Shown here piece by piece: positions 1 through 9,580 of a stretch of DNA of 21,689 nt. Where the stretch lies: assembly GCA_020650975.1 (NCBI GenBank), contig JAIPMN010013522.1:1-21689 (forward strand), given 5' to 3'. This DNA comes from Apostichopus californicus (Eukaryota > Echinodermata > Holothuroidea > Aspidochirotida > Stichopodidae). The notes under the pieces were generated by a model that worked only from the letters and a program-made list of their open reading frames with translations, made no database searches and had not been told where the DNA came from. Every line of letters begins with the position of its first letter. The first letter of the stretch is position 1. A program made the translations under genes and the position numbers.

Positions 1-540
1 ATCGCCAATGATATCTTTTTAGGTTGGTCACCAAGGCACCGTGTGCAATTCTCCATGCAAGATCACGGAGCCTGCAACCATTCAGCCTTGAATGCACCGA
101 ACGCCATACATCGGCAGAATGACGTCCCTGGACAAAAATTGCATTCAAGGCCCTATCCCGCAACGAACTGTGAACGAGGGCCGGCTGTGACAGGTCAACA
201 GGGGGCAACTCAATCAGAGTGGAGCAAATGACACGCACCACCCTGCTTGGAGTACTACTATGCGGTTCTCTGTTGCTAAACAGCGCCGGGACCCATCGAC
301 GCAGGTGCAAACCGCCCCAAAAACGTAGAAAATATGAACAAGGCAACCCTGGGTCAGTTACCGCTACAAACAACTGCTATATATTATTGTACGGTAATGG
401 AGCTTATGGTCAGGAAAAAGAAGTCCATTGACCACACCCACCAGCCCACTGACTTCGGAGCAACGCGTACAATGAAACACTTTGAAAGAGCTAAAAGTCA
501 TATTGGGTTAAAATTGTGTACTTTAACGATAACAGGGAAC
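1..540. other. GC-richer block with short open frames, unassigned
   Basis: Base composition is markedly higher in GC than downstream. Overlapping short plus-strand frames are present, the most protein-like at 219-431 (a hydrophobic start TLLGVLLCGSLLL and then a basic stretch HRRRCKPPQKRRK). I recognise no family. It may be the 5' part of a decayed retroelement. It lies downstream of gene 1 on the minus strand, but no membrane exon was seen in it. Confidence 0.3.
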
Positions 541-731
541 TAGCAGTTAGAAAAGTACATTGCTTGTGTTGGTGCGATTTAGTATTCGGAAATTGTTCTG
601 AGTCTGTAACATTTTCTAAGGGGGTGGGGTATTTTTATATGTTAGGCGATGACTTTAAGAATGATGAATAGACAGTTTTCTCTTTCAACATTTGCGTACA
701 CGGTTAATAAAATAAATGACAAAAGACTCAC

Positions 732-1563
732 CTGGATTACTTTTAGAGATGTTAAATTCACATCTGTCCGAATACTGCGGTATGGAAATGAGCGCCAGCG
801 TTTCCTGGGTAGCGATGCATCCAACAGTTGAGTTCTTATCACAGGACGTAACGTTAATAGACAGCTCTTGAATACCGTTATCATCCGTGTAATGTTTCTG
901 AAAATCACAGCCGTCGGGCTCAATCATTTCCAGATTTATCGGTGGAAACCCATTTGTTATTGAACAAGATATAGTTACGTGGTAAGAGCCAGATAGGGAT
1001 GAGGAGGGGTCTTGACAAATAAGAGGTGTAGGAGGCTGGTAGACTGTAAAGAGATGATAGGTGTGATGAGAGTAAAGATACGGGGAGTACGAATCAGTCA
1101 ATGACAGATGATAAGTACCAGCATCCTGTCGTTGAAGGTTTAAGATGGAGAAAGAAAAATCAACCTTAGTAATCTGAGGCGAATAGATGTACAGATCTTT
1201 CTCGATATATTCTACTTTTACTTGAAATAAATATCGATTGACTGTTTGATTCTGTCTTATTTGTAAACCGTTGAAGGAGTAAGTTCCTTTAGAGGGAACG
1301 TCTCCATTAGTACGTCCGGTAAAGTTCATCACTACTCGTAAACCATATAAATGTACATATATTTCATTTATAGATAATTTGATGTGATCTTTATTAACAG
1401 CAATATCCGGGAACGAGAAGTCACAGCCTAGCATAGCGTAGCATTCCTTTGAATTTACTGTTCGTCCTTCTGTGCAGTGATAGTAACAACCGATTACGTT
1501 ACAAGTATATAATACCAGGAAGATGGCAAGATGAAGGAACTTTGAAACAATGAAACCATCCAT
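732..1563 (-). CDS. Ig gene 1: leader + V-like + C2-like Ig exon (3' partial gene)
   Basis: An uninterrupted 277-codon exon starting at the ATG at 1563. Residues 1-25 form a hydrophobic signal peptide. Cysteines 26, 30, 41 and 47 give the spacing C-x3-C-x10-C-x5-C, followed by a V-like Ig domain with the F-strand motif DAGTY at 147-151. The position that normally carries the disulphide cysteine (153) is Leu. A second, C2-like domain runs from about 178 to 265, with Cys200 and Cys249 as the likely canonical pair and extra cysteines at 183, 219, 241 and 268. NFT, NQT, NVT, NST and NIS are N-glycosylation sequons. Reading continues to residue 292, but a donor (CCAG|GTGAGT) after base 732 ends the exon in phase 1, at the same place as in gene 3. 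The remaining exons (membrane, tail) are not in the window. The product is probably an extracellular recognition receptor; its ligand is unknown. Confidence 0.82.
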
Positions 1564-1670
1564 GTTTCAATAACTAACGCCTTTTGAAGTTGTCCAACGT
1601 CGCAGACGTGCGTTTGTAGCTACATTCATTTGACAACTCATATAATTGATATGAAGTGATGTTTGTTACA

Positions 1671-1681
1671 ATGCGCATGCG
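1671..1681 (-). promoter_or_regulatory. NRF-1-like palindromic site upstream of Ig gene 1
   Basis: ATGCGCATGCG about 110 bp upstream of the start codon. It closely resembles the NRF-1 consensus (YGCGCAYGCGCR). Related sites stand at similar distances upstream of genes 2 and 3. Confidence 0.3.
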
Positions 1682-1722
1682 TTAATTTGCCTTTAACTGC
1701 GCATAACTGGAATTATATTTCG

Positions 1723-1768
1723 GTTTAAATATAACAGGATCGTGGACTCATTAGGCAGTAAGATAAGT
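1723..1768 (+). repeat. 46-bp direct repeat, copy 1
   Basis: Starts GTTTAAATATAACAGGA. It matches 2234-2279 at 44 of 46 positions and lies just outside the left terminal array, about 160 bp upstream of the gene 1 ATG. Confidence 0.9.
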
Positions 1769-1777
1769 AAAACGAAT

Positions 1778-1917
1778 GTCAGTCAACTCGGTACAAAACC
1801 AACTCGGCACATACCAACTCGGTACTGTACCGAGTTGGTCATGACCAACTCGGTACAGTTTAGAAATGCCAACTCGGTACTGTACCGAGTTGGTCATATA
1901 CCAACTCGGTACAGTTT
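1778..1917 (+). repeat. Left terminal repeat array (CCAACTCGGTAC units)
   Basis: About eight copies of the 12-bp unit, some direct and some inverted. They create three nested hairpins: the perfect palindrome at 1824-1859, a 12+1+12 hairpin at 1869-1893, and a further 13-bp-arm hairpin with a 5-nt loop ending near 1912. Confidence 0.88.
1824..1859. repeat. Perfect 36-bp palindrome
   Basis: Each half is 18 nt and includes CTGTACCGAGTTGGTCA; there is no loop. In single-stranded form it would make a cruciform or hairpin. Confidence 0.9.
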
Positions 1918-2233
1918 ACTTAGGTATTTTTGCATCGAAAATGCATTTTTTTAACGTGTAATTCCCTATGCACAAATCTTCATACACGTTCTGACGTTGG
2001 TAATAGAATTTAAATACACAAAACAGACTGAGTGTACCTGAGACTGATGTCGCCCTCGCATTAACAAATAAATAACAAAGATTAATTCGTGATCATCCAC
2101 CTTAATCTCCTCTGGTGAAGTATTAACCAAAAAACGTAATAAAAGTTTTTATTTTGTTTATATTGCTTATCCACGAGAATTCATATCATTTATCTCGATC
2201 ATTATTGAATTATTTTAGTATTACTTTATCACA

Positions 2234-2279
2234 GTTTAAATATAACAGGACCGTGGACTCATAAGGCAGTAAGATAAGT
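2234..2279 (+). repeat. 46-bp direct repeat, copy 2
   Basis: A nearly identical copy of 1723-1768, in the same orientation 511 bp away. The left palindromic array is therefore bracketed by direct repeats. Confidence 0.9.
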
Positions 2280-3398
2280 GTAACAGATGAAGGGTTTCGT
2301 TTGGTGACGGCCCGAAAAGGTCATTATCGGAGGTTTAACCCCGGCCTCTCTCCCCCACACACACTTTCTTCAAATTAGGTCCAAGAGATTCTTTTAAAAA
2401 CGAAGAAAATATAGTGGCCGAATGCAATTTACCCCCTGAGAATCTCGAGTTAAACCACCAACACGCACCCACTTATGGAAATTTACGGTGGCAAAGTTAG
2501 GGGCAAAATTTGGTCAAGGGTGTTTTTTTAATTAAATTAATCAGTTAAACAATAAGAATCATATCTCTGGATAATTGTCTATGTTCAAGAGGTTTTGTTG
2601 CCTACAATAATGTCCTGAGCTATGGAAATGTTTTTCATTGCTCGGGGATACAGTAATGAAACATTACACTTCAATACCTCTATGAGGGTTGGGTAATGAT
2701 GTCCAGAATTATTTTTTATTATTATTTATTTTTCGGTTACTAAGCCTCATTGAATCTAACTCAAAATATATCATTGAAAACAAAAAATAGCAAAAAATTA
2801 AAAAATTAAGTAAAGATAATGTTATTGGAGCCTAATGGCTTCGTCTGTTCATTGTCATCGCGAATTCAAGGGTTCCTCACTTGTGGCCCAAACTGCCGAA
2901 ACCGCTGGAAGCTGTGAAAATAGGCCATGATTATTCATGTTTGAAAATCATTAAAACGGCCCATGTAAGGACACTGGTTTGCATATGATTGAAAATTTGA
3001 TTTAAGACTGTAAGTGTAATTGAAAATAAATAATATATAAAAAAAAATACTAGGCCTAGATCCTACTGAATGTTCCTTTCACATACCATTAAATAATGAA
3101 AGTCATCACGTTAAAAATCCGAATATTCAAAAATCCTGCATTATAAAGTTTTTATCACTGTAAACTGAAAATTATTGTCCCATCATTTATTTTACATATC
3201 CATTATCGGAAGCCCGTTTTAAGCTTCGCCCTTGAACTTTTAAACTCCAACGTAGTATTTTTGAACATGTTAAAAAAAGTATTTTTTAACAAATTAAAAC
3301 CGTAAATTCCGTTCCCAAATTCCAACATTGTTTTTTATAACAGTTTAAGACCCATACAAAATACAAACTCTGGTCATATAAAACGATTAAAAAAAAGT

Positions 3399-3550
3399 GT
3401 ACCGAGTTGGTCATGATCAACTCGGTACAGCTTTTACCTACCAACTCGGTACTGTAACGAGTAGGTAGTATAGTCGGTACAGTTCTGTGCCGAGTTGGTT
3501 TTGTACCGAGTTGGTATGTACCGAGTTGGTTTTGTACCGAGTTGACTGAC
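3399..3550 (-). repeat. Right terminal repeat array (inverted copy)
   Basis: About eight units of the same 12-bp motif, mostly in the opposite orientation to the left array. It ends GTACCGAGTTGACTGAC at 3550 and contains an imperfect palindrome near its inner edge (3399-3430). Confidence 0.88.
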
Positions 3551-3985
3551 TTCCAGCAAAACGCACTCACAAATAGTAACTCCATGATTTTACCTTCCGT
3601 TTTATTTTTTTGGCAGAATCCCTAGCCGACACTTACATATTGATTAATTTATGGAATTTAATTAATCGCATTGTTCATTGTGCCTTTATCAAGTAATTTA
3701 TATCAACTATGCACACCTCGATAACGAGAGGCCAAGCCGGCTTAGAACTCAGTTCGTTTTCGAAGAATATGGCAAAACTTTGTCAAGAACTGAATACCAG
3801 TCGTCGTTTGGAATGTCCTTTAACCCACCTTGCTTAATAACTATCCGTATAATTGTAGTTCTATCACGTCGAAATACATTAAAATTCACTTCAGAAAACG
3901 GAAAGACACATGATAGCATCCCTGTGAATGAATATGTAAAGTGATTTCATACTTAACTCTCTACAGTAACGTTTTGCCAGATGTT
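3551..3985. other. Intergenic gap between foldback element and Ig gene 2
   Basis: This is where gene 2's next exons would be expected. A plus-strand frame at 3678-3944 (88 codons) has no recognised domain. I see no minus-strand C2-like or transmembrane exon. Confidence 0.4.
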
Positions 3986-4059
3986 TCAACGTCTAACAGT
4001 AGATGGCTTTAAGTCAAACATAACTGGGTATGAGTAGATAAATGTTAGATAGAGCTTAC

Positions 4060-4534
4060 CAAATAGACGGTATGTGTGTTGCATTACATTCGGGCCGGCG
4101 GTTGAGTCGCTGTTTGTAGACTTAACGTCAACTTGATAAGTTCCAGCATCGTCTAGTTGGATGTTTAGGATTGAGAAATAAAAGTTATAGCAGTAATGCC
4201 TATATTTACAATAGAGGTATTCTGCTTTGAATAGATAACGATCATAATTATGATCTTCATAATACCAGAACATTCCCGAGTAAAGAAAGGGAGCTCGAGG
4301 AACAGCATCATCGGTAGCCAGCTCGGTGAAGTTCAAATCTAATCTAAATATATATCTATATTCATATGAAAATGAAATACTTGGAAATGATAAGTCACAG
4401 CCAACAACCACGTAACAGTTTGTTGACTTTACTGTTGGTCCATCTTGACAATGATAATCACAATCAATATCTTCGGAAAATGACAAAGTGATTAGACAAA
4501 TGAGAAAACAAGGTAAAACAGGTAAAACTCCCAT
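4060..4534 (-). CDS. Ig gene 2: leader + single V-like Ig exon
   Basis: A paralogue of gene 1 with an ATG at 4534 and a signal peptide at about residues 1-20. Cysteines 25, 29, 40 and 46 have the family spacing, and DAGTY falls at 129-133 with Val135 where the F-strand cysteine should be. Two extra cysteines (109 and 115) could form a private disulphide. The V domain ends at the peptide HTYRLF. Exactly there a donor (TTTG|GTAAGC) follows base 4060 and gives a phase-1 exon of 475 nt, whereas genes 1 and 3 read straight on into a second Ig domain. Without splicing, the frame would end at 3986. No C2, membrane or tail exon was found between this exon and gene 1; that interval is mostly a foldback element. 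The gene may be truncated, or its distal exons may be too diverged to see. Confidence 0.75.
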
Positions 4535-4686
4535 ATCGATAGATTACGGTAATGTAACAATTATTCACAGTAGTGATGTTGAATGTCGTCACAGCTGTAA
4601 ATGCAACACTTAACGCATTATGTCTGTAAAGCGAGGAGCGCTGTTTAATAATCAAAACAAGGAGTCGTTCTTAAGAACCACCCGTA

Positions 4687-4698
4687 CATGCGCACATG
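4687..4698 (-). promoter_or_regulatory. NRF-1-like site upstream of Ig gene 2
   Basis: CATGCGCACATG, about 155 bp upstream of the gene 2 ATG. It shares the TGCGCA core with the sites of genes 1 and 3 but is a weaker match. Confidence 0.25.
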
Positions 4699-4699
4699 T

Positions 4700-7020
4700 G
4701 TGTGTTTTCATTTGAATAATATAAGTGCTGATTCAAAATGAAAGTGATCAGGATGACAAATTATTTTTTTTAGTTATGTCACAATGGAATTCACTTATAC
4801 TTTCGAGAGAAGTAAGTCTGCTGATATATGTAGTGATATCATAACATTTAAATGGTTATCTTAATGGATATAAAGCCGTTTAAATCGCTCGGATGATTTT
4901 ATTCTATACATGCAAGTCAAACATGTATTGAAGTCCTGTGTCTGGATTTTCTGTGTCTAGTGCATTTTACATAATTATATCTAACTTAACCAGATTCACC
5001 ACTGAATGAATTGTCACACCTATCTATTAAAGACAGAAAACATGTCTTTGGGGCTAAAATGGAGAATCCTTCGAAGCAAGCTTTTTATATTTCAACAACT
5101 TTACTACTACCGATGCAAGCAGTCAAACTGAGACAACCCTCATAGCTTTCGCAAACAATGTCCTTTTTATTACAATCGTACATAGTAGGCAATAAGTAGG
5201 CTACGCAGGTGGTTTTAGCCATTTATTGTACTAGTTTAGAGTCAATATTTCATGTGTATTTTCAAGTTTTACAAGATAGTTAAAATAATATTATCATATA
5301 TGTGAGACTAAAAACCGTCCATTGATTGCCTAGCTTATTTTCAACAATTCAATGTTTCGGTCGAATGATCCAACCACGATGTGGGGTGCATCCTGCGCTA
5401 GAGAAGTGGAGGGCGGGAAATTACGCATGCCCCCTCCCACCTATAAAGGGGGAAATTTGTCTCTCCTCATACCTGCCTCCCATCCAACCACCAAAACACA
5501 TTAGAACGAGTTTGATGGCTATTTAATAATAATAATAGCCGAAACAAACGGTAAATATGACGTGGTTAGAAAGTGGAGATTTTGTTCATGACAATGATCC
5601 ATTCCTAATAAACCATGACTATGCTACGTCAATTTAGATGATACAATTTGAACAGTAAAGCTTCTTTAATATATTTTTTCTACATTTGTGTTAATTGCGT
5701 TTCATTTTGCTTGGTAGATTTGGCAATCATATAAAATGATTAACAGAGAGCCTTTGTGATAAATTGGTTAATATACTATAAGGATTACATGTTCAGATCT
5801 TGATTGTATCACTGGGTTGTGTGCTTTGGTTTACTAAATTACTTTTCTTCACTCATGGGTGTAACATGGGACAAGGTTTTGGTTAAAATCAACATAGTTT
5901 AATACATGGCTCATCCTATACGATTTCCAAGCCGATACTCATGGCTTTATCAGGTAAAACTGTTAAAAGTGAGCACCGGTTTATCATTATAAACTGATGT
6001 GTGTTATAATTTCTTAACATATTTTACATTTATGACCAGTTGCTACTGAGAAGGACTTACAAACAGACTTACCAGTCTATTCTAAACGTTTTCGCCAATA
6101 ATTTCGTACACATTTTAACAGATTGTGCAATCTAACATGTGTGCAGGTGTTATAACATACTTATTTTCTACTGATTACCGCTTGTATCTTATTCACAGTA
6201 CAAACCGATCAAGCCATGTACATTCGGTGGATTCCCCAAAAGGACGCGTATTTGGCCTGCCCTTACGCTCCGAGAGCAACTGTTTCAATTGCACACGTTT
6301 CTGTATATCATGGGTGTGAAATTAAATTACTTGTGACCAGAGGTATACTGTTGTTACTGTCGTGTTAGGGGCTTTGGTTTTGATACGAAGAATGTAAAAT
6401 AAACTTCAACTACAACAAAAGCAACAAAAAATCTAGTATAATGTATATCAAAGAAGATTTGTCTTCCTCTGTGTGCTTGCTTGTATGTAGTTTGCAACTT
6501 GAAGAGCAGGATTTCTGCTACGGTTGACTCAACTGGGGCTATTTTACACCACGTTTAGGCTTTCAAAGAACAGCGTAGAACATTTGTTCACACGCTAGTA
6601 AAGAGGCTCGTTTACAAGTGACGAAAAGTTGCGACTTTCTTGACTTAATGCCTTCAAGATACGGAACATTGCGGAAATTTAACTAAAAGCTAACGCTTCA
6701 GTTCTCAAGTGAAGGACAACGTTTACCCAGTGAAAACTTCTACAAGGGCATAGTCTATTAGTCTGTAACATTATTTTGACGGTGTAGTGTGTGTGTGAGT
6801 TAATATGGAAAATATGTTGCTTCATAGGGTGATCAACAACTGGCGAAATCAAGTGGGCCTAGTTGACTCTTCGATGCGCAATATCATCGTTGAAACATTG
6901 ATCAACTTTATCTCAGTAGGCATTGGCGGAAACATGAACATTATCCAAATCAAGACGTTACACTATTTGGGATAGTTGGTTCAGTCGCAGGCGATAACTT
7001 ACATGTCTTTTTTACATCTT
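4700..7020. other. AT-rich intergenic region
   Basis: Apart from the GC-rich patch at 5326-5526 I find no exon with good splice signals, no RNA gene and no strong repeat. A GTAAGT donor-like sequence on the minus strand near 6085 has an open 60-nt frame before it but no clear acceptor. Confidence 0.4.
5326..5526 (+). other. GC-rich patch with promoter-like motifs
   Basis: Within about 40 bp there are GGGCGGGAAA (E2F-like), CCCCCTCCC (Sp1-like) and CTATAAAG (TATA-like) in plus-strand order. No gene follows. A short open frame runs through the patch but has no recognisable content. Similar wording recurs loosely at 8055-8110, so an old repeat is also possible. Confidence 0.2.
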
Positions 7021-7023
7021 ACC

Positions 7024-7650
7024 AATTGGTTGTCGAAGTATGAGACATCAGATCAAAACGAAGTGATTATTTGTGTTAATTTAAGCCATTATTAGTCAAA
7101 AACTGGCTAATCATGCACATTAACATTCAATTTTAGATGGCGTTGCACCGCCATTTCAAAGAGAACATTATTTCTAAGCTAAAGTGTGTTCGAAATAGAT
7201 CGTCTGCTATATTTAGAGTAAGTTTGAGTGTAACTGTTCGTGTTACAGGTAATTATTCATAATTGGATATTGATTCAAGCTCTATCCATACAAAGTTGTA
7301 CATTTAAAATGAAATAATATTTTCGTGCATGATTTTTTCTTAAATCATTAAAGGGGAAAATTTCCCGAATGGAATATCATCATACACCATCTATAGCTAT
7401 TCACCATGGAATGATCTAGACCACCTGACCAATTTCCAATGATAATTGCTTTCTTTGTAACAGTCTCCTGTGATTGTAAATCAAGCAATAATACAAACCA
7501 ACACATTTAGTCTCCAATTGTTAATAGATTTTATCGTGTCACCTGTATCAAAAAGAATATGGTTCGGTGTCGATCATCGGTGGCTTACTAACTTATCGCA
7601 AGATTGGCTGGATGATGCAGTAGATGGCGAGGCCTACAGTAGTAATATTA
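7024..7650 (+). repeat. Tandem segmental duplication, copy 1
   Basis: Collinear with 8405-9330 through several anchors: GTTGTCGAAGTAT, then TCAGATGGCG-type sequence, then TGGAATGAYCTNGAMCACCT, then GTAAATCAAGCAATAA, then TTTTATCGTGTC and GAATATGGTT. Identity is patchy with small indels, so the duplication is old. A short frame around the third anchor reads WNDLDHLTNF but is closed by stops soon after. Confidence 0.65.
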
Positions 7651-8404
7651 ATATCTCCTTTTGGAACCATTAGATGCACCATTTTGTGATTTTATACAGA
7701 CAGATTGTATGTATTTTATTAATTCTGACCAAAGTCATTCGTATAGAGTTAGTTAACTTATTATGTGAAAGCAAAAAAAGAGCTTTGATTAGTCAAAGGT
7801 AACATTTATTACATTATGATTTTTCCCTTTTTGAATGAAATACAAAATAATAAAAAGCCATCTTGAAATAGTTTAGTGATGATATTTTATGTGTATTATC
7901 CAATACGTTCTGCAGGTTGTCCAAGTTTATTGAATCGTTATGATCGAAGTATATGGAACAAAAATTCGACCATGTTATTTTCTAATAATTCAATAACAAA
8001 GTGGAATGATTACATGCCGTGCTAAACAATGTGGGCGAGAAGCATACTCCTGCTCCTTTACAATTTAAAAATGGAAATATATCTCTCCCTCCCATGCACA
8101 ACCCCCACCCCGAAACAATTGCCACTTTAAACGCCTGCTATGGCAATGTGATCCGAACAAAAATTGTGTATATTTTAAATGGCCTGAAGTCGAGGTTTCC
8201 TAAATGAAAAATAATTCATTACGAATCAGTAATGAATTTGTGACGCAATTTAATACATGGCTGTGACAGGACACCATGTGATGACTGCCAAAAAGCATTA
8301 AGAGAACGTCAATGTGCACAACGTAGTCCAATTAAGTTGCAATAGCTGTCATTTTTTTTTTTTTATATTCTTTGTACTGTTTCTCTTCTTAAGGAGAAAC
8401 AACT

Positions 8405-9330
8405 CCGTACCGTTGTCGAAGTATATGATATGTCAGATCGAACGAAGTTTTGTTATTTATGCTAATCAATACAATACAATTAATTAAAAATTAAACTAGT
8501 CTAGTAACCATGCTCATAAGCATTTAGTTTCAGATGGCGCTGTACCACTATGTAACAGAGGAAGTTATAAAATTCTAACCGCATATTTCTTTAGGTGATA
8601 AGAGTATATAGAGTATGTGTTATTAAATGTTCTTGTTCCCTTCAAGTAGGAGATCGCCTGTGTTACACTTATTTCAATAATAAGTGTGTGTGTTCATGTA
8701 GCAATCAATATTCTTATTCGGCTATTGATTCTATTTCTGTGACTAAAACAGTTCTACATTTCAAATTAAATAATCTATTGTTATGATATCATATATTACA
8801 GAGGACACATTTCTCGGGTGGAATGTCTTTATCTGTCTCTCTTATATATCTCATCCAGCTATTGGCATTGGAATGACCTTGAACACCTGACCACCTTTCA
8901 TGGACAGTTATCTGTCGCAATATCCTGTAATTGCAAATCAAACAATAAAACAAACCAAAAAAAAAAAGTTACGGTGGTCCTGAAGGACTTACTGTGTTAG
9001 TATAACCCGACAACCAGTGAAAATTACAATATTTGTCGTGTTGTCCAATTACGTGCAGCAAAACAACTGATCACATTGGTATTCTTCGTCAAAATGCCAA
9101 TGCATAGAATAGCTTGTCAACTAAGCAAACATATACAAATTTGTCGAGGTGTGTTTAATTCCCTTGTGCCTTCAGAAACAGCATTATATCTTTTTATCGT
9201 GTCGTTATTTCATCGTATCGAGAAGAATATGGTTGGGTATCGATGATTGGTTAATTTAAAAACTCATTGTAAGATGGCTTGGTGGTGAATGAGATGGCGT
9301 AACCTTCAGTAAAATTACAGTCGATTTGTC
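8405..9330 (+). repeat. Tandem segmental duplication, copy 2
   Basis: The partner of 7024-7650, lengthened by about 200 bp between 8960 and 9185. It keeps the anchors in the same order and encodes WNDLEHLTTF and CNCKSNNKTNQ at the equivalents of WNDLDHLTNF and CDCKSSNNTNQ. The inserted part contains a further partial repeat of the unit's end (near 9000-9045). Confidence 0.65.
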
Positions 9331-9471
9331 GGCATGTCGAGACCTGTTTCCTCAGTTGGTATTCTGGTGTGGGGGAATAGAGGGCCCTCTGACGGGCCGA
9401 CCGTTTTTACTTTTGTAGATGCTTCGTGGACAGTTCGGTGTGTGGGGGTGGGGGTGTGTGGTAATTGTTTG

Positions 9472-9580
9472 TTGCTGATAGTTTAGTTGAAGTACGGGTA
9501 GGGTTTGGTGTTGAAGCATTTTAGGCCGGATGTTCTGGATTCCGCTTGGCGGATCACGTTAACAGCACAGGAAAGTTACC
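9472..9580 (+). repeat. Dispersed repeat, copy 1
   Basis: Starts GTTGCTGATAGTTTAGTT and continues through GGGTAGGGTTTGGTG and TGGATTCCGCTTGGCG. It matches 17701-17790 with indels. No coding potential was seen. Confidence 0.65.

Larger units (their letters stand above)
1778..3550. mobile_element. Foldback-type element with long palindromic terminal inverted repeats
   Basis: The left end starts GTCAGTCAACTCGGTACAAA and the right end finishes with its exact reverse complement. The inverted similarity covers roughly the first 50 bp, with one or two mismatches. Both ends are arrays of the 12-bp unit CCAACTCGGTAC in alternating orientation. The 1.5-kb interior is AT-rich and has no transposase-like ORF, so the element would be non-autonomous. 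I see no clear target-site duplication. It lies between Ig genes 1 and 2, about 215 bp upstream of the gene 1 start. Confidence 0.65.

Noticed and set aside
219-431. Signal-peptide-like plus-strand frame, considered as a secreted protein or retroelement ORF start
   Set aside because: No downstream domain, no 2A or zinc-finger motif, and overlapping frames of similar length; kept only as an unassigned GC-richer block.
642-923. 93-codon minus-strand frame overlapping Ig gene 1
   Set aside because: It is in a different frame from the Ig domains, has no recognised content, and is explained as a shadow of gene 1.
1778-1917. Evenly repeated short palindromes, considered as a CRISPR array
   Set aside because: Units abut without unique spacers, alternate in orientation and form the ends of an inverted-repeat element in a eukaryotic context.
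3678-3944. 88-codon plus-strand frame with a hydrophobic middle
   Set aside because: Length is within chance for 21 kb of AT-rich DNA read in six frames; no family, start context or splice partners support it.
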